NCBI GenBank assembly: GCA_905182375.1
Contig: CAJJBF010000009.1
Location: 169,984 to 233,983, forward strand
Direction of reading: 5' to 3'
From: Flammeovirgaceae bacterium UBA4465
GTDB taxonomy: Bacteria > Bacteroidota > Bacteroidia > Cytophagales > Cyclobacteriaceae
Length of the DNA: 64,000 bases
Shown: positions 1 to 9,338 of the stretch, piece after piece
Position numbering within the stretch: position 1 is the stretch's first letter
Layout of the letters: each line of letters starts with the position of its first letter
The notes under the pieces: model-generated
The model's input: the letters and a program-made list of their open reading frames with translations, nothing else
Told to the model about the DNA's origin: nothing
The model's database searches: none
Position numbers and translations under genes: made by a program

Positions 1-1798
1 CGGTTTTGAATGTTTTCGTAGTAGCTGTTAAATATATTATTGGCCTTGAGCGAAATTTGAGTCGTGACGCTACCTAGGATAAGTGGGTGATCGATGGCTA
101 TATCAAGTAAAAAATAAGGAGCTACCGCGTAAGTATTTGATTGATCTAAAGTGGTATACCGTTGACTGGTATAAGATTGATCTAAAGCAATAGTCCACTT
201 TTTAATATGGATTTTATTGGACCAAATAGCCGTAAAATAAGGCACATAAGGTAATTGATTCCCATATGCAGCTTGACTCGGATAAGCAGATTTATTTATA
301 GAACCGCTGATAATTTAAGACTACCTCACTTTCTAGCTCCGTTTCATTCAAGGAATATTGATAACCTAAGACATGCTCAATTCCTGAAATTGCGACTTTT
401 TGGATATTTTCAGGACGCCATATATTTCCTGATTGAGGTAACCATAAAATCCAATCTTGGGCCCAAGTTTGATAAACATTGAACTGGGTATTCAACTTAC
501 GGATAACGAAGCTTGAAGCCAATCTCAGTACTCGTACTTTGCTCAGGGTTTAAAGATGGGTTTCCACCCGGTAACCAAAACCGATCATTGAGTGTGGGGT
601 ATCGAAAGCCTTTCGCTATTTTGGCGTGCGATACCAACGAACTCTTGGGAAATATCCACTTTCGCTCAGCACCCAAAGAGGGCAATAACTTAGATCCAGC
701 ATCAATCATAAATGATTCACGAAGTCCCCAGGTACTGCTCCATCGGTCATTGATTCTGTAGGTAACTATAACAAAGAAATCTAATTGTTTTTGAGGATTG
801 ATATTCTCAAGATTCGAGCCCTTGGCAGCAAGACAACTTATCAAAAATCCACTATTTAAGTGGAAATGATCACCTATATCATATTCATATCGCTGGGTCA
901 ATGTGATCTGCTGAGAACGAATCGCTGGATTTTGGTTATAAATCATTTGATCATTCATCCAACCCAGGGTTGTACTTATAGATCCCTTATTTACATCAAT
1001 AAAATGCTCTACAACTGATTTGATATTATGGGTTTTAATGAAATCTTGACCCTCATTTTGGGATATGACAGGTTGGCTTTCTCGATGTTGATAAAAGAGC
1101 AACAGATCTACAGATAAACGCTGATTGTTCCAAAAATGTTGAAGTTCTTGTCGAAAGCCATAACTCAAAGCGGCTGCATTTTTTTGAGTTTGAATAAGAT
1201 CTGTTCCTTTTAAAGGATAAGTAAAATCATTATTGATGGCTTCACGATAAATATGGGTCGTTCCTTGAAACTGATCGTTTTTGTACTCTGCTCTTGCTCC
1301 CTGAAAATTGTATCCAAAACTGCCCAAGCCCAATCCAATGGCTGCCGTGTTCGTTCGAATCTTATTAAAATGATCAATGAACACAGTACCCCCTATAGAA
1401 CCTGAACCATATAAGGCCCCTTGATTTCCCGGCTGAATGGCTACATCATCTATCAGCCATGCATGCCATTGTGAGAAATCTGTGGATCCTAAGGTAGGTG
1501 CATTGACTGGGATGCCGTGCCAAAGCACATTGGTATGGACAGCGGACGTCCCTCTAAAAGAGATGGTTGACAACTGTTGATGCCCATAATTTTTCATGTA
1601 AACTCCTGCCTGGCTAAAAAGTGCCGCGTCCAAGGTCTTTAAAGGATCGACTGTGTGAATCACGCGCACTACGTCCCCTGTGGCATAAGGCACCAGTCCA
1701 AAACCCATTATTTCAATAGGCCGCATTAAAACCGTGTCTGATTGCGCCTTTAAAAAGAAAGGACACAAAAAGGTCATCCAGAATACAACAACTTTCAC
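1..1798 (-). CDS. btuB: BtuB-like TonB-dependent outer-membrane receptor, frameshifted and cut by the window edge
   Basis: Predicted outer-membrane receptor importing a corrinoid with TonB energy. The first frame (497-1798, 433 residues) has a signal peptide ending near FLKAQS and a plug domain with the typical sequence ISFRGTSAVHTNVLWHGIPV, then YGSGSIGGTVF, followed by the barrel. The frame then shifts near 500-522, where it continues as RKLNTQFNVYQTWAQDW, and again near 292-300, where it continues as INKSAYPSQAAYGNQLPYVP and runs off the window at base 1. Each shift is one base and both sides read as the same barrel, so sequencing error or very recent damage is likely. A cobalamin riboswitch lies just upstream and btuFCD is divergent, which fixes the substrate as a cobalamin-type compound. 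Family and substrate are well supported; whether the gene is functional is not. Confidence 0.85.
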
Positions 1799-1887
1799 CC
1801 GTTAATTATTTAACCGGGCCTATGGTAAATAGAGAAAAATGACTTTCACCTTCCCTAGCTTTCACCCGAAGCTCGAAATTTTATGTT

Positions 1888-2056
1888 TGAAATAGGCAGG
1901 TCTCCTGACTTGGTTCACTTCATGGCCTTCCCATTGAAAACAACAGTGGCATTGTAGATGAAGCATGTAAACCGTACAGTTGCGGGGACAGTTCTTGATT
2001 TTAACAAGATTCCCTTTTAATCTTGGCAGCTAAATTTTATGCCAAGAACCGAATTC
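1888..2056 (-). promoter_or_regulatory. Cobalamin riboswitch (B12 element)
   Basis: Read on the minus strand, the segment shows the ordered conserved parts of a cobalamin riboswitch. A 5' stem begins GGTTCTTGGC (2041-2050), followed by AAAAGGGAATC, then CAAGAACTGTCCCCGCAACTGTA, GCCACTG, a GGGAAGG stretch, and the B12 box AGTCAGGAGACCTGCC at 1895-1910. It ends about 90 bases before the receptor start at 1798, so it sits in the receptor leader and should lower receptor expression when cobalamin is plentiful. It does not precede btuF, which is transcribed the other way. Confidence 0.93.
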
Positions 2057-2122
2057 ACGGCAAAGTTATGTAAGTTTTAAACTAAAACTAAATAACTCCT
2101 TTTTTTTGTTCAATTTTGTTAA

Positions 2123-3190
2123 ATGAATAAATGCTTGGCATTATTTTATTTTTGTATGCTATTGGGTTGCGAGAAAAATAAGCCTACCGATAGGCTTCAT
2201 GAAACCGTTTCAAGTCAATCCATGGATTATGCAACTAAATTTAATATCCAAGAGGACTATCTAAGGGTGATAGAACCTTGGCCAGGATCAAAGTCTGCCA
2301 TTGAATATAGATTTGAAAACATTCCCCAGCGGGTAGTCGTCACCAGCACCACCCATCTACCTTATTTAGAATTATTGGGCTTGGAAGATAAACTGGTAGG
2401 CTTTGTAGGTACGCCCAATATTTATTCTGAAAAAATCAACGAACGCCTAAAAGTAGGTGAAATAAAAGAGGTTGGTATCAATGGTAAAATAAATTTGGAA
2501 TTACTGCTAGCCAGTCAACCCGATTTAGTTATTGCCTTTGATCTTGGTGGTGAATCCTCAACACTTGATAAAATTGTCGAAGCGGGCATACCTATTGTTT
2601 ATAATTCGGATTTTCTAGAAGAAACTGCTTTGGGTCGTGCCGAATGGATCAAGTTTTTTGGTTATATTTTTGATGAAAGTAAAATTGCAGATTCTATTTT
2701 TTCTGGCATGGTTGAAAGATACCAATATCTTAAAAACTTAACCCAAAACGTGACAGAAAGACCCAGCGTATTTTCAGGAGTGGTATATGGAGATACCTGG
2801 TTTCTGCCAGGTGGAAAAAACTGGTCCGCACAATTCATTAAGGATGCTGGAGGGACCTATGTATGGGAAGATAACCTATCATCAGGATGGTTAGAGCTTA
2901 GTTTTGAAACGGTTCTTGATCGGGCCAGGGAAGCACGATTTTGGATTGGGGTTGCCTCTATCAATACCCGCACTGAATTGATGGCTCAAGATGCACGATA
3001 TGAACTTTTTGAAGCTTATCAAGCGCAGCGCATCTACAATTACAACAAACGTATAGGTAACAATGGTGGCTTTGATTTCTTTGAATCGGCCTATGCTCGA
3101 CCCGATCTTGTTCTTGCCGATCTTATTAGGATATTGCATCCAGAGTTACTACCCGATCATCCTACTTATTATTTTCAAAAGATTCCATGA
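2123..3190 (+). CDS. btuF: Cobalamin/siderophore ABC transporter substrate-binding lipoprotein
   Basis: Periplasmic binding protein of the BtuF/FepB class (355 aa) that delivers a corrinoid to BtuCD. A lipoprotein signal peptide ends in LLGC with Cys16 as the lipidation site, consistent with an inner-membrane-anchored binding protein. The body shows the two-lobe pattern of the family: PQRVVVTSTTHLPYLELLG near residue 70, LLASQPDLVIAFD near 135, and the C-lobe with SSGWLELSFETVLDRA. The stop overlaps the permease start (ATGA), so the genes are translationally coupled. The divergent riboswitch-controlled receptor supports cobalamin as ligand; heme or a siderophore remains possible from the family alone. 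Confidence 0.85.
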   Translation: MNKCLALFYFCMLLGCEKNKPTDRLHETVSSQSMDYATKFNIQEDYLRVIEPWPGSKSAIEYRFENIPQRVVVTSTTHLPYLELLGLEDKLVGFVGTPNIYSEKINERLKVGEIKEVGINGKINLELLLASQPDLVIAFDLGGESSTLDKIVEAGIPIVYNSDFLEETALGRAEWIKFFGYIFDESKIADSIFSGMVERYQYLKNLTQNVTERPSVFSGVVYGDTWFLPGGKNWSAQFIKDAGGTYVWEDNLSSGWLELSFETVLDRAREARFWIGVASINTRTELMAQDARYELFEAYQAQRIYNYNKRIGNNGGFDFFESAYARPDLVLADLIRILHPELLPDHPTYYFQKIP

Positions 3191-4251
3191 TCACACAATA
3201 TTTTGATACCTCAATAACAAAGTGGAGACAACTGTTTGTTGGTTTAGGGTTATTATTGCTTGTTTTATTTGCTCTAAATATCAGCTTAGGATCTGTGGCC
3301 ATCCCTTTATCAAGTGTAATTGATTTCATTCTATTGCGCCCTCCCGTAGATAATTCTTGGCATTTGATTATGGCAAAATTTCGTTTACCCAAGGCACTCA
3401 CAGCCACACTTGTTGGGGGTGGACTCGGTATCTGTGGATTGCAAATGCAAACCTTATTTCGGAATCCTATGGCTGGGCCATTCATTTTAGGTATTAGTTC
3501 TGGATCTGGGCTGGGAGTCGCTCTGGTTATTTTTTTAGGGGTTGAAGCTGGACTCCTTTTCGAACTTTCAGGTATTGCCAGAAGTTGGATTATGGTATGT
3601 GCGGCAGCACTTGGCTCCTTTGGCGTCTTGTTGGCCATCATATTGGCCTCTGTAAGACTCAAGGATTCGGTTACCTTATTGATATTAGGCTTGATGCTGG
3701 GTGCTGCATCAAGCGCTTTGATCAGTATTTTACAATACTTCAGTCAAGCTACAAATATCCAAGCCTATATGATGTGGTCTTTTGGCAGTCTAGGGAGCCT
3801 TTCTTGGAATGAATTGATGATCTTCAGTGTGATCATAATTATCGGGATGATCATGTCTATAGGCTTGTCCAAATCACTGAATGCCTTATTACTTGGAGCA
3901 AATTATGCTGAAAGTATGGGCGTCGACCTCAAAATCATACGTCTAATGATTATCATTAATACCAGTTTATTGGCGGGTACAATTACTGCCTTTTGTGGAC
4001 CCATCGCTTTTTTTGGTCTGGCCATGCCCCATATCGCACGCATGCTTTTCAACACTACCAATCATTTATTGTTAACACCCCTCATTATCCTCATTGGCGG
4101 TATTTTAATGCTCCTTTTTGATACGGTCTCGCAATTACCAAGTATGGAGGCTACTCTACCTATTAATGCAGTCACTGCTTTGTTAGGAGCTCCATTTGTC
4201 GTCTATCTCTTATTGAGAAAAAGAAACATTCATTATACTTTCGATAAATGA
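3187..4251 (+). CDS. btuC: FecCD/BtuC-family ABC transporter permease
   Basis: Integral membrane permease (354 aa, about ten hydrophobic segments) of the FecCD family. Family signatures are visible: LRLPKALTATLVGGGLGICGLQMQ-like text near residue 65 (FRLPKALTATLVGGGLG), NPMAGPFILGISSGSGLG near 95, and the coupling-helix region GPIAFFGLAMPHIARML near 270. It would form the translocation channel for the compound captured by the preceding lipoprotein. Four-base overlaps with both btuF and the downstream ATPase gene indicate a three-gene operon. Confidence 0.88.
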   Translation: MITQYFDTSITKWRQLFVGLGLLLLVLFALNISLGSVAIPLSSVIDFILLRPPVDNSWHLIMAKFRLPKALTATLVGGGLGICGLQMQTLFRNPMAGPFILGISSGSGLGVALVIFLGVEAGLLFELSGIARSWIMVCAAALGSFGVLLAIILASVRLKDSVTLLILGLMLGAASSALISILQYFSQATNIQAYMMWSFGSLGSLSWNELMIFSVIIIIGMIMSIGLSKSLNALLLGANYAESMGVDLKIIRLMIIINTSLLAGTITAFCGPIAFFGLAMPHIARMLFNTTNHLLLTPLIILIGGILMLLFDTVSQLPSMEATLPINAVTALLGAPFVVYLLLRKRNIHYTFDK

Positions 4252-5229
4252 AGTTAATTCATACCCAATCGCTGGCCATTGGATATATTGAAGGGCGTAC
4301 AAATAAAGTACTTCAAGAAAACATCAATCTGTCACTTTCATCTGGAGAGATCATCAGCCTTATGGGACAAAATGGGGTCGGTAAAACCACTTTCATAAAA
4401 ACTCCTATCTGGTTTACATAAGAGAATATCGGGATCCGTTTATCATCAGGATCGTCTCATTGATGAATTCTCAAAATCATCTTTGGCTAAACAAATAAGT
4501 GTCGTCCTTACCGAAAAACCCTTTGCCGCACACCTTTCTGTCATAGAATTGATCGCCCTAGGTAGACATCCTTATTCCAACTGGCTAGGTCGATTAAGCA
4601 CATCAGATAAGCAGGCCATAGATCTGGCCATGAGTCAAACAAACATTGATTATTTAGCCCGTAAGAAACTTTATCAGCTCAGTGATGGCCAATTTCAAAA
4701 AGTAATGATCGCTCGTGCTTTGGCACAAGAAACAGATTTGATCATTTTAGATGAACCCACCGCACATCTAGATTTGAGCAATAAAATAGAGATCATGCTG
4801 CTGTTAAAATCCATTGCTGGAAGTGGGAAAGGGGTGCTCATAGCTACCCACGATCTACAAGTAAGCCTCCAATTGTCGGATCGCTTGTGGCTCTTTAATT
4901 TTAATCGGCCCGTATTAGACGGTTGTCCTGAGGATTTAATTTTGCAAGGGGCTATTGATCAGACCCTCTTTCCTATTAATAACAATATCGACCTAACTAC
5001 AGGAACGGTAAAACATCTAGATGAGCGTAAGGGTAATGTGCTCTTGCAAGGAGATCCTACCATGGTTCACTGGACCGCTCAAGCCCTGCAGCGCAATGGA
5101 TATGCTGTCAATAAAGATACTCCCACGTCTATAACCATAAATTGTCTTAATTGCCTCTGGAAACTGGAGAGCAAAGACACCAGTACCTCCTTTGATTCCA
5201 TTGAGAACTTATTGATACATCTCAAGTAG
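4248..5229 (+). CDS. btuD: BtuD-type ABC transporter ATP-binding protein, single frameshift
   Basis: ATPase of the corrinoid importer. Translation begins at the ATG overlapping the permease stop and reads through Walker A (GQNGVGKTT), then meets a stop at about 4420. Skipping one A in the A5 run at 4397-4401 restores the expected LLSGLHKRISG sequence, and the frame continues to 5229. The second part carries the Q-loop region, the signature QLSDGQFQKVMIARAL, Walker B LIILDEPTAHLD and the switch His in IATHDL. The reconstructed protein is about 326 aa, with a roughly 70-residue C-terminal extension after the ATPase core. The lesion in a homopolymer suggests a consensus error rather than a dead gene. 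Confidence 0.85.
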
Positions 5230-5463
5230 CTATTGAATAATTTGATGTTATTAATCACTGCGGACAGCGAGCGCACAGGGGGATGTCCAGTGACAAAATC
5301 TTAGCCTAGTCTACATTCCTTCATTCATCATAATTATGATATTCACTTAGTCAATGACAACCAATCTCGCATCAGCTTGGTAGCTGTAATGAACTATCAA
5401 TTAAGTAGAAGTATTAATAATCAATGATTGCACGAAAAGGTCACTTCCCTCTGACTCGTAAAA

Positions 5464-5495
5464 AAAAGACTGAATCCTATGGGATCCAGTCTTTT
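5464..5495 (-). terminator. Rho-independent terminator after the giant T9SS gene
   Basis: On the minus strand an A-rich stem AAAAGACTGGATCC pairs with GGATTCAGTCTTTT across a short CATA loop and is followed by more Ts. It lies about 25 bases past the stop of the giant gene. The stem is nearly symmetrical, so it may also work for plus-strand transcripts from btuFCD. Confidence 0.75.
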
Positions 5496-5520
5496 CGAAA
5501 TTTTCAAGTTAAATGACCTA

Positions 5521-7305
5521 TTAAAACTTAACTATTCTGAAAGTTCTAACTTCACTCGAGTTAAGATCTTTCACAGTCATTAAGTAGATACCCGCAACTT
5601 CATCAGCGATATCAATGGTCACTCCCGTACGATTCACCTGTTTAGTTTGTACGATACGGCCAGATAAATCACTTACTACTATTTCTAATTGTGATCCTGA
5701 AGCTATTTCTACCTCAATCTCACCCGCCGTTGGATTAGGATAGGCCTTCACTGCACGCAACACCTCATTTAACCCTAATATTTCTTCCTCTACAGCTATA
5801 GAAAAGGTAATGTTAGACTCAGCCCCGTAAGGATCCGAGATGCCTATAATCAGCTCTATAGTCGACTCAGGAACTAGGGCATTGGTATTAGCAACGGTCA
5901 ATTTACCATTTTCTGATAAGGCAACGGCTGCTCCCTCATTTCCTTCGATGATTTTAAATTGAATCATATCATTGTTCTCATCAGTTGCCGCCAACTGGAA
6001 GATCTCTTCTCCATTTTGCAATGCTTCAGAAATCGTAACCGAGCCAGACTCCCCTACAGGAGCTTCATTCTTTTCGAGTTTAATCACAATCGTAGCTGTA
6101 TCAGAAAGTAGTTCATCGCTTCCTGTGACTTGGAGGCTATACTCATCTATTGTTTCAGCATCGAATGGTTCATTGTTGATTACCACAATTTGACCTGTCG
6201 ATGGATCAATATAAAAAGGTTGATCAATATTTCCTGCAACAATAGCAAAGGTAATATCATCTCCATTTGGATCTGTACCCATCACGTTACCGACTTCAAA
6301 GCCATTCTCTACAATATCTCTTATCCCGAACTCATCATCCTGTAAAACAGGAGCCTGATTCACCTCTACACCACCTCCAGGAAGTAATGTGAACGTTTCC
6401 TCGTCTGAGAATACTGAAGATGCATAGGAAGGATCTAGCGCTTGTACCGCCCAATAATAAGTCCCTGGATCTAAGGCAACTGACCAACTCGTATTATGCT
6501 CAGTATTTCCCTTTCCACTCGCTTTTCTTGAACCGTCAGCATTAGCCTGAGCATCAAAAATATCGCTCTTACCTGAGGCAGTTCCTATTCGAAGCGCATA
6601 AGTTAAACCAGCACTCGCAGTATTATCATCTTCCGATGCTGACCAGCTGAACTCCATCATTTGGCGCTCTTCTTGAATACGTGCTGATGGATTATCACCT
6701 CCATCTGAAGGTCTTCTAAAGGAATACATCGCAGGTGCATTGTCTACCTTTGTAGGTCTCTTCGGCTGAGGTGGTGTTGGCGGTTTGTTTACCTTGAATT
6801 TACCTACAGTAGCCATCCTACCTGAAGCAGTATCATCCGCCGCAGAATCCAATAATGCTGATTCGTTTCGAACATTGACGTAAAGCTTTGAGATGTATTT
6901 ATTACTTCCTGGATCGTTCACGTCATAATTCTTGTTCACTCCAGTAAGCGCCATATCTAAATCACTATCCCCGTCATAATCTCCAAAAGCAACTGCTGCA
7001 TTGGTGAACTGACTCAAGTCAAAATCATCCTCTTTATAAGTCCTTGTAACCTGATCATACAAGGCAAGGCCCGTAAATTCCCCTTTACCGACTACTTCAC
7101 CCGAATACAGCATATCAGCATTACCGTCGCCATCAAAATCTCCCCAACTGGTACGTCCATTTTTCATCGCTGCCAAGCCACTCAAAGTTTCACTAATAGA
7201 TGTGTATTGGCCCTCATCGTTTCTGTAGAGCTGCAGAACATCTCCATCAAAAGAATCTCCTGATACGACTAAATCAAGATCTCCATCGTTATCGAAATCT
7301 ACCAA
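5521..7305 (-). CDS. C-terminal part of the giant protein: FG-GAP repeats, Fn3, cadherin-like modules, T9SS sorting domain
   Basis: A 594-codon stretch ending the gene. The first 110 residues hold VDFDNDGDLDLVVSG, GDFDGDGNADMLYSG and GDYDGDSDLDMALTG. An Fn3-like module follows (MMEFSWSASEDDNTASAGLT to YYWAVQALD), then cadherin-like repeats (VNQAPVLQDDEFGIRDIVEN; FYIDPSTGQIVVINN). The last 80 residues are a type A T9SS sorting domain: YPNPTAGEIEVEI, VSDLSGRIV, IADEVAGIYLMTV and the basic ending FRIVKF. This implies export through the type IX system and attachment or release at the cell surface. Upstream, two indels between 7,360 and 7,415 separate it from the previous stretch. Confidence 0.75.
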   Translation of the reverse strand: MVDFDNDGDLDLVVSGDSFDGDVLQLYRNDEGQYTSISETLSGLAAMKNGRTSWGDFDGDGNADMLYSGEVVGKGEFTGLALYDQVTRTYKEDDFDLSQFTNAAVAFGDYDGDSDLDMALTGVNKNYDVNDPGSNKYISKLYVNVRNESALLDSAADDTASGRMATVGKFKVNKPPTPPQPKRPTKVDNAPAMYSFRRPSDGGDNPSARIQEERQMMEFSWSASEDDNTASAGLTYALRIGTASGKSDIFDAQANADGSRKASGKGNTEHNTSWSVALDPGTYYWAVQALDPSYASSVFSDEETFTLLPGGGVEVNQAPVLQDDEFGIRDIVENGFEVGNVMGTDPNGDDITFAIVAGNIDQPFYIDPSTGQIVVINNEPFDAETIDEYSLQVTGSDELLSDTATIVIKLEKNEAPVGESGSVTISEALQNGEEIFQLAATDENNDMIQFKIIEGNEGAAVALSENGKLTVANTNALVPESTIELIIGISDPYGAESNITFSIAVEEEILGLNEVLRAVKAYPNPTAGEIEVEIASGSQLEIVVSDLSGRIVQTKQVNRTGVTIDIADEVAGIYLMTVKDLNSSEVRTFRIVKF

Positions 7306-7394
7306 ATCTAAGGTACCATCAGATACTCCGGTGATCTGCCCAACATTAGCTTCAAGATTTGATCATAATTAATTGACCAGCTTCATTGACCCCC

Positions 7395-9338
7395 TCATTT
7401 AAGTAGACATCTGTTACCCGACCGAGAAGAGGGACTACTTCCTGCTAGTATCAAATCATAATCTTGATCGTTGTCTACATCTCCAAATGCGATAGATGAT
7501 CCAGTCAAGACTGGAAACTCGTTTTCTAATTGAAGTTCATAAGCCTGAAGATTTCCATTTATGTCATCAAAAGCATACACATAAACAGCAGCAACTCCTG
7601 CTGAGGTAGATGAGGTGGATCCTGCATAGATCAATTCAGGTAAGCCATCATTATCAAAATCAATGAACTTAGCTTTGGCATTTACCAAAGGCTTGAATTG
7701 AATTCCTGAAAAGCCAAAGTCGACATTTCCAGTGAAATCATTCTCAGCCGTTGCAGTCAATAGTCTACCTCCAGCTGAAGTATCATCCATAAAATCTTCT
7801 GGACTCCAAACTCCTTGTCTACCCAGATAAACTTGCCAAAAATTGCCATTGCCTACATCAATCTGAACAAAAAACATATCTTTATTAAGCATAACAAACT
7901 CATAAGTCCTAGAAACGATACTCATTGGATCCGTACCATCTGTCAATTCTCCACCATTATAGGCCTTAGGTAATCCAAGGAAGGATCCTACACCCTCAAG
8001 AGTTAAAGATCCAAAGGAATCAGCTCCCAAATCAGGATCGTTTATCACCGCAAAAGAGCCAAAATGATCATTATCAAAAGGGGCAATCGGCGCCGAACAA
8101 ATTTCAGATTCGTCTCCTTCATTCACCTGCCAAGCTTCTACAAAGGTTGTAGCACCATAAGCAATACTAAATCCACCATCTGGCCCAAAGGAGTAAACAT
8201 CATCAGTGAAACAATCACGTTCTCCAAAAGGAAGTGCCCAGAAAATTTCAGTAGACTCGTTGGTATCAATAATACCAGCATTAGCTACCAACAGTGCTCC
8301 ATCCATAGGAAGCAACTCCCACTCGCCATACAAAGCTGAAATATCAAATTCAAAATCTTCATCATCAAAACCATTATCTTCATCATCAAAACCATCATCG
8401 CCCTCTTGAGTTCCTACCTGATCACTGTAGTTCAAGTATAAATTAGCAATTGTTCTGGTCTCATCATTGGGATCTTCTCCGGTCATGAATACATCCAAGG
8501 TACCATCTCCATTGACATCCGCCCAGTCAAAGTCTCCTTTAGTCATCCATTCGAAGTCGAAAATCTTATTGAAACTGCCCGCATTATTGCCCAGCAATCC
8601 CAACTCCCATTGTCTATCAGGATTCTTTCCAAATATCCCTAAATCAAAATCTCCATCTCCATCAAAATCTGAGAACTTCAATGAAGCATCTTCACCTGCC
8701 GGTAACTTGTTGTCAACAATTCCTCCTAGGTTCAGCTCTTTCCAAGCATACTTCATCTCAAAGTCAATGAATGGACTGAATTTCGAGGCATTATAATTTG
8801 CATCCACCGCTTGGACTGAGAAGTAGTATTTTCCAGGGTCTAACTCCAAATACAAGAAATCTTGTAAGGCCGCTGATGGCTTGGCCGTAAGTCTCACACC
8901 TGTTTCTAGGTTACTCTCTGTTGTGAAAATATTGGACTGACCTTGCTTATCACCCAGAGCAATCACATAAGATACACTTGACTTTTCTGTGTAGTCATCA
9001 CTAGAGCGATCCCATGACAATCTTACTTTTCCGAAACCAAAGTCTGTCATAGTAAGATTTGAAGGTACACTTGGTGGCGTATTGACAATATTGCCCGTAT
9101 TGTTTTCAAATAACTGAGTAATACTATTAGTTGTAGTTTTTCCACTGATAAACACATCCATATCTCCATCGGTATCAAAATCTGCCCAACGGACACTTGA
9201 CTGCATCACCGAGTCAAAAGGTGTGTTCACTACGAAGAAACTTCCTCCAGCCTGCGCATACAGTATTGTGGTAGGTACCGCATTCTTATCTTTTCCTGAA
9301 ATCCAAGAGATCCAGATCTCCATCATTATCGAAATCAA
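7395..9338 (-). CDS. Giant-protein segment: Fn3 module, FG-GAP repeats and an inserted Trp-rich beta domain
   Basis: A 647-codon open stretch. It holds ADFDTDGDMDVFISG, then an Fn3 module (VPSNLTMTDFGFGKVRLSWD), then SDFDGDGDFDLGIFG and ADVNGDGTLDVFMTG. After an acidic linker (EGDDGFDDEDNGFDDEDFEF) comes a separate domain of about 200 residues starting YGEWELLPMDGALLV and ending near FFVQIDVGNGNFWQVYLG. It resembles a domain seen in other secreted Bacteroidota proteins (from memory; not searched). FG-GAP repeats then resume (IDFDNDGLPELIYAG, GDVDNDQDYDLILAG). The frame shifts near 7,415. Confidence 0.7.
   Translation of the reverse strand: MISIMMEIWISWISGKDKNAVPTTILYAQAGGSFFVVNTPFDSVMQSSVRWADFDTDGDMDVFISGKTTTNSITQLFENNTGNIVNTPPSVPSNLTMTDFGFGKVRLSWDRSSDDYTEKSSVSYVIALGDKQGQSNIFTTESNLETGVRLTAKPSAALQDFLYLELDPGKYYFSVQAVDANYNASKFSPFIDFEMKYAWKELNLGGIVDNKLPAGEDASLKFSDFDGDGDFDLGIFGKNPDRQWELGLLGNNAGSFNKIFDFEWMTKGDFDWADVNGDGTLDVFMTGEDPNDETRTIANLYLNYSDQVGTQEGDDGFDDEDNGFDDEDFEFDISALYGEWELLPMDGALLVANAGIIDTNESTEIFWALPFGERDCFTDDVYSFGPDGGFSIAYGATTFVEAWQVNEGDESEICSAPIAPFDNDHFGSFAVINDPDLGADSFGSLTLEGVGSFLGLPKAYNGGELTDGTDPMSIVSRTYEFVMLNKDMFFVQIDVGNGNFWQVYLGRQGVWSPEDFMDDTSAGGRLLTATAENDFTGNVDFGFSGIQFKPLVNAKAKFIDFDNDGLPELIYAGSTSSTSAGVAAVYVYAFDDINGNLQAYELQLENEFPVLTGSSIAFGDVDNDQDYDLILAGSSPSSRSGNRCLLK
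8355..8396 (-). repeat. Tandem 21-bp repeat coding an acidic linker
   Basis: Two adjacent 21-base units (8355-8375 and 8376-8396) differ at a single base. On the minus strand they encode repeated DGFDDED/NGFDDED units in the linker between the FG-GAP region and the inserted beta domain of the giant protein. Short in-frame repeats of this kind arise by slippage and keep the frame. Confidence 0.8.

Noticed and set aside
3162..3662. Long minus-strand open frame inside the permease gene
   Set aside because: It lies wholly over btuC, whose plus-strand product has clear family motifs and coupled neighbours; the minus product has low-complexity, unfamilial sequence.
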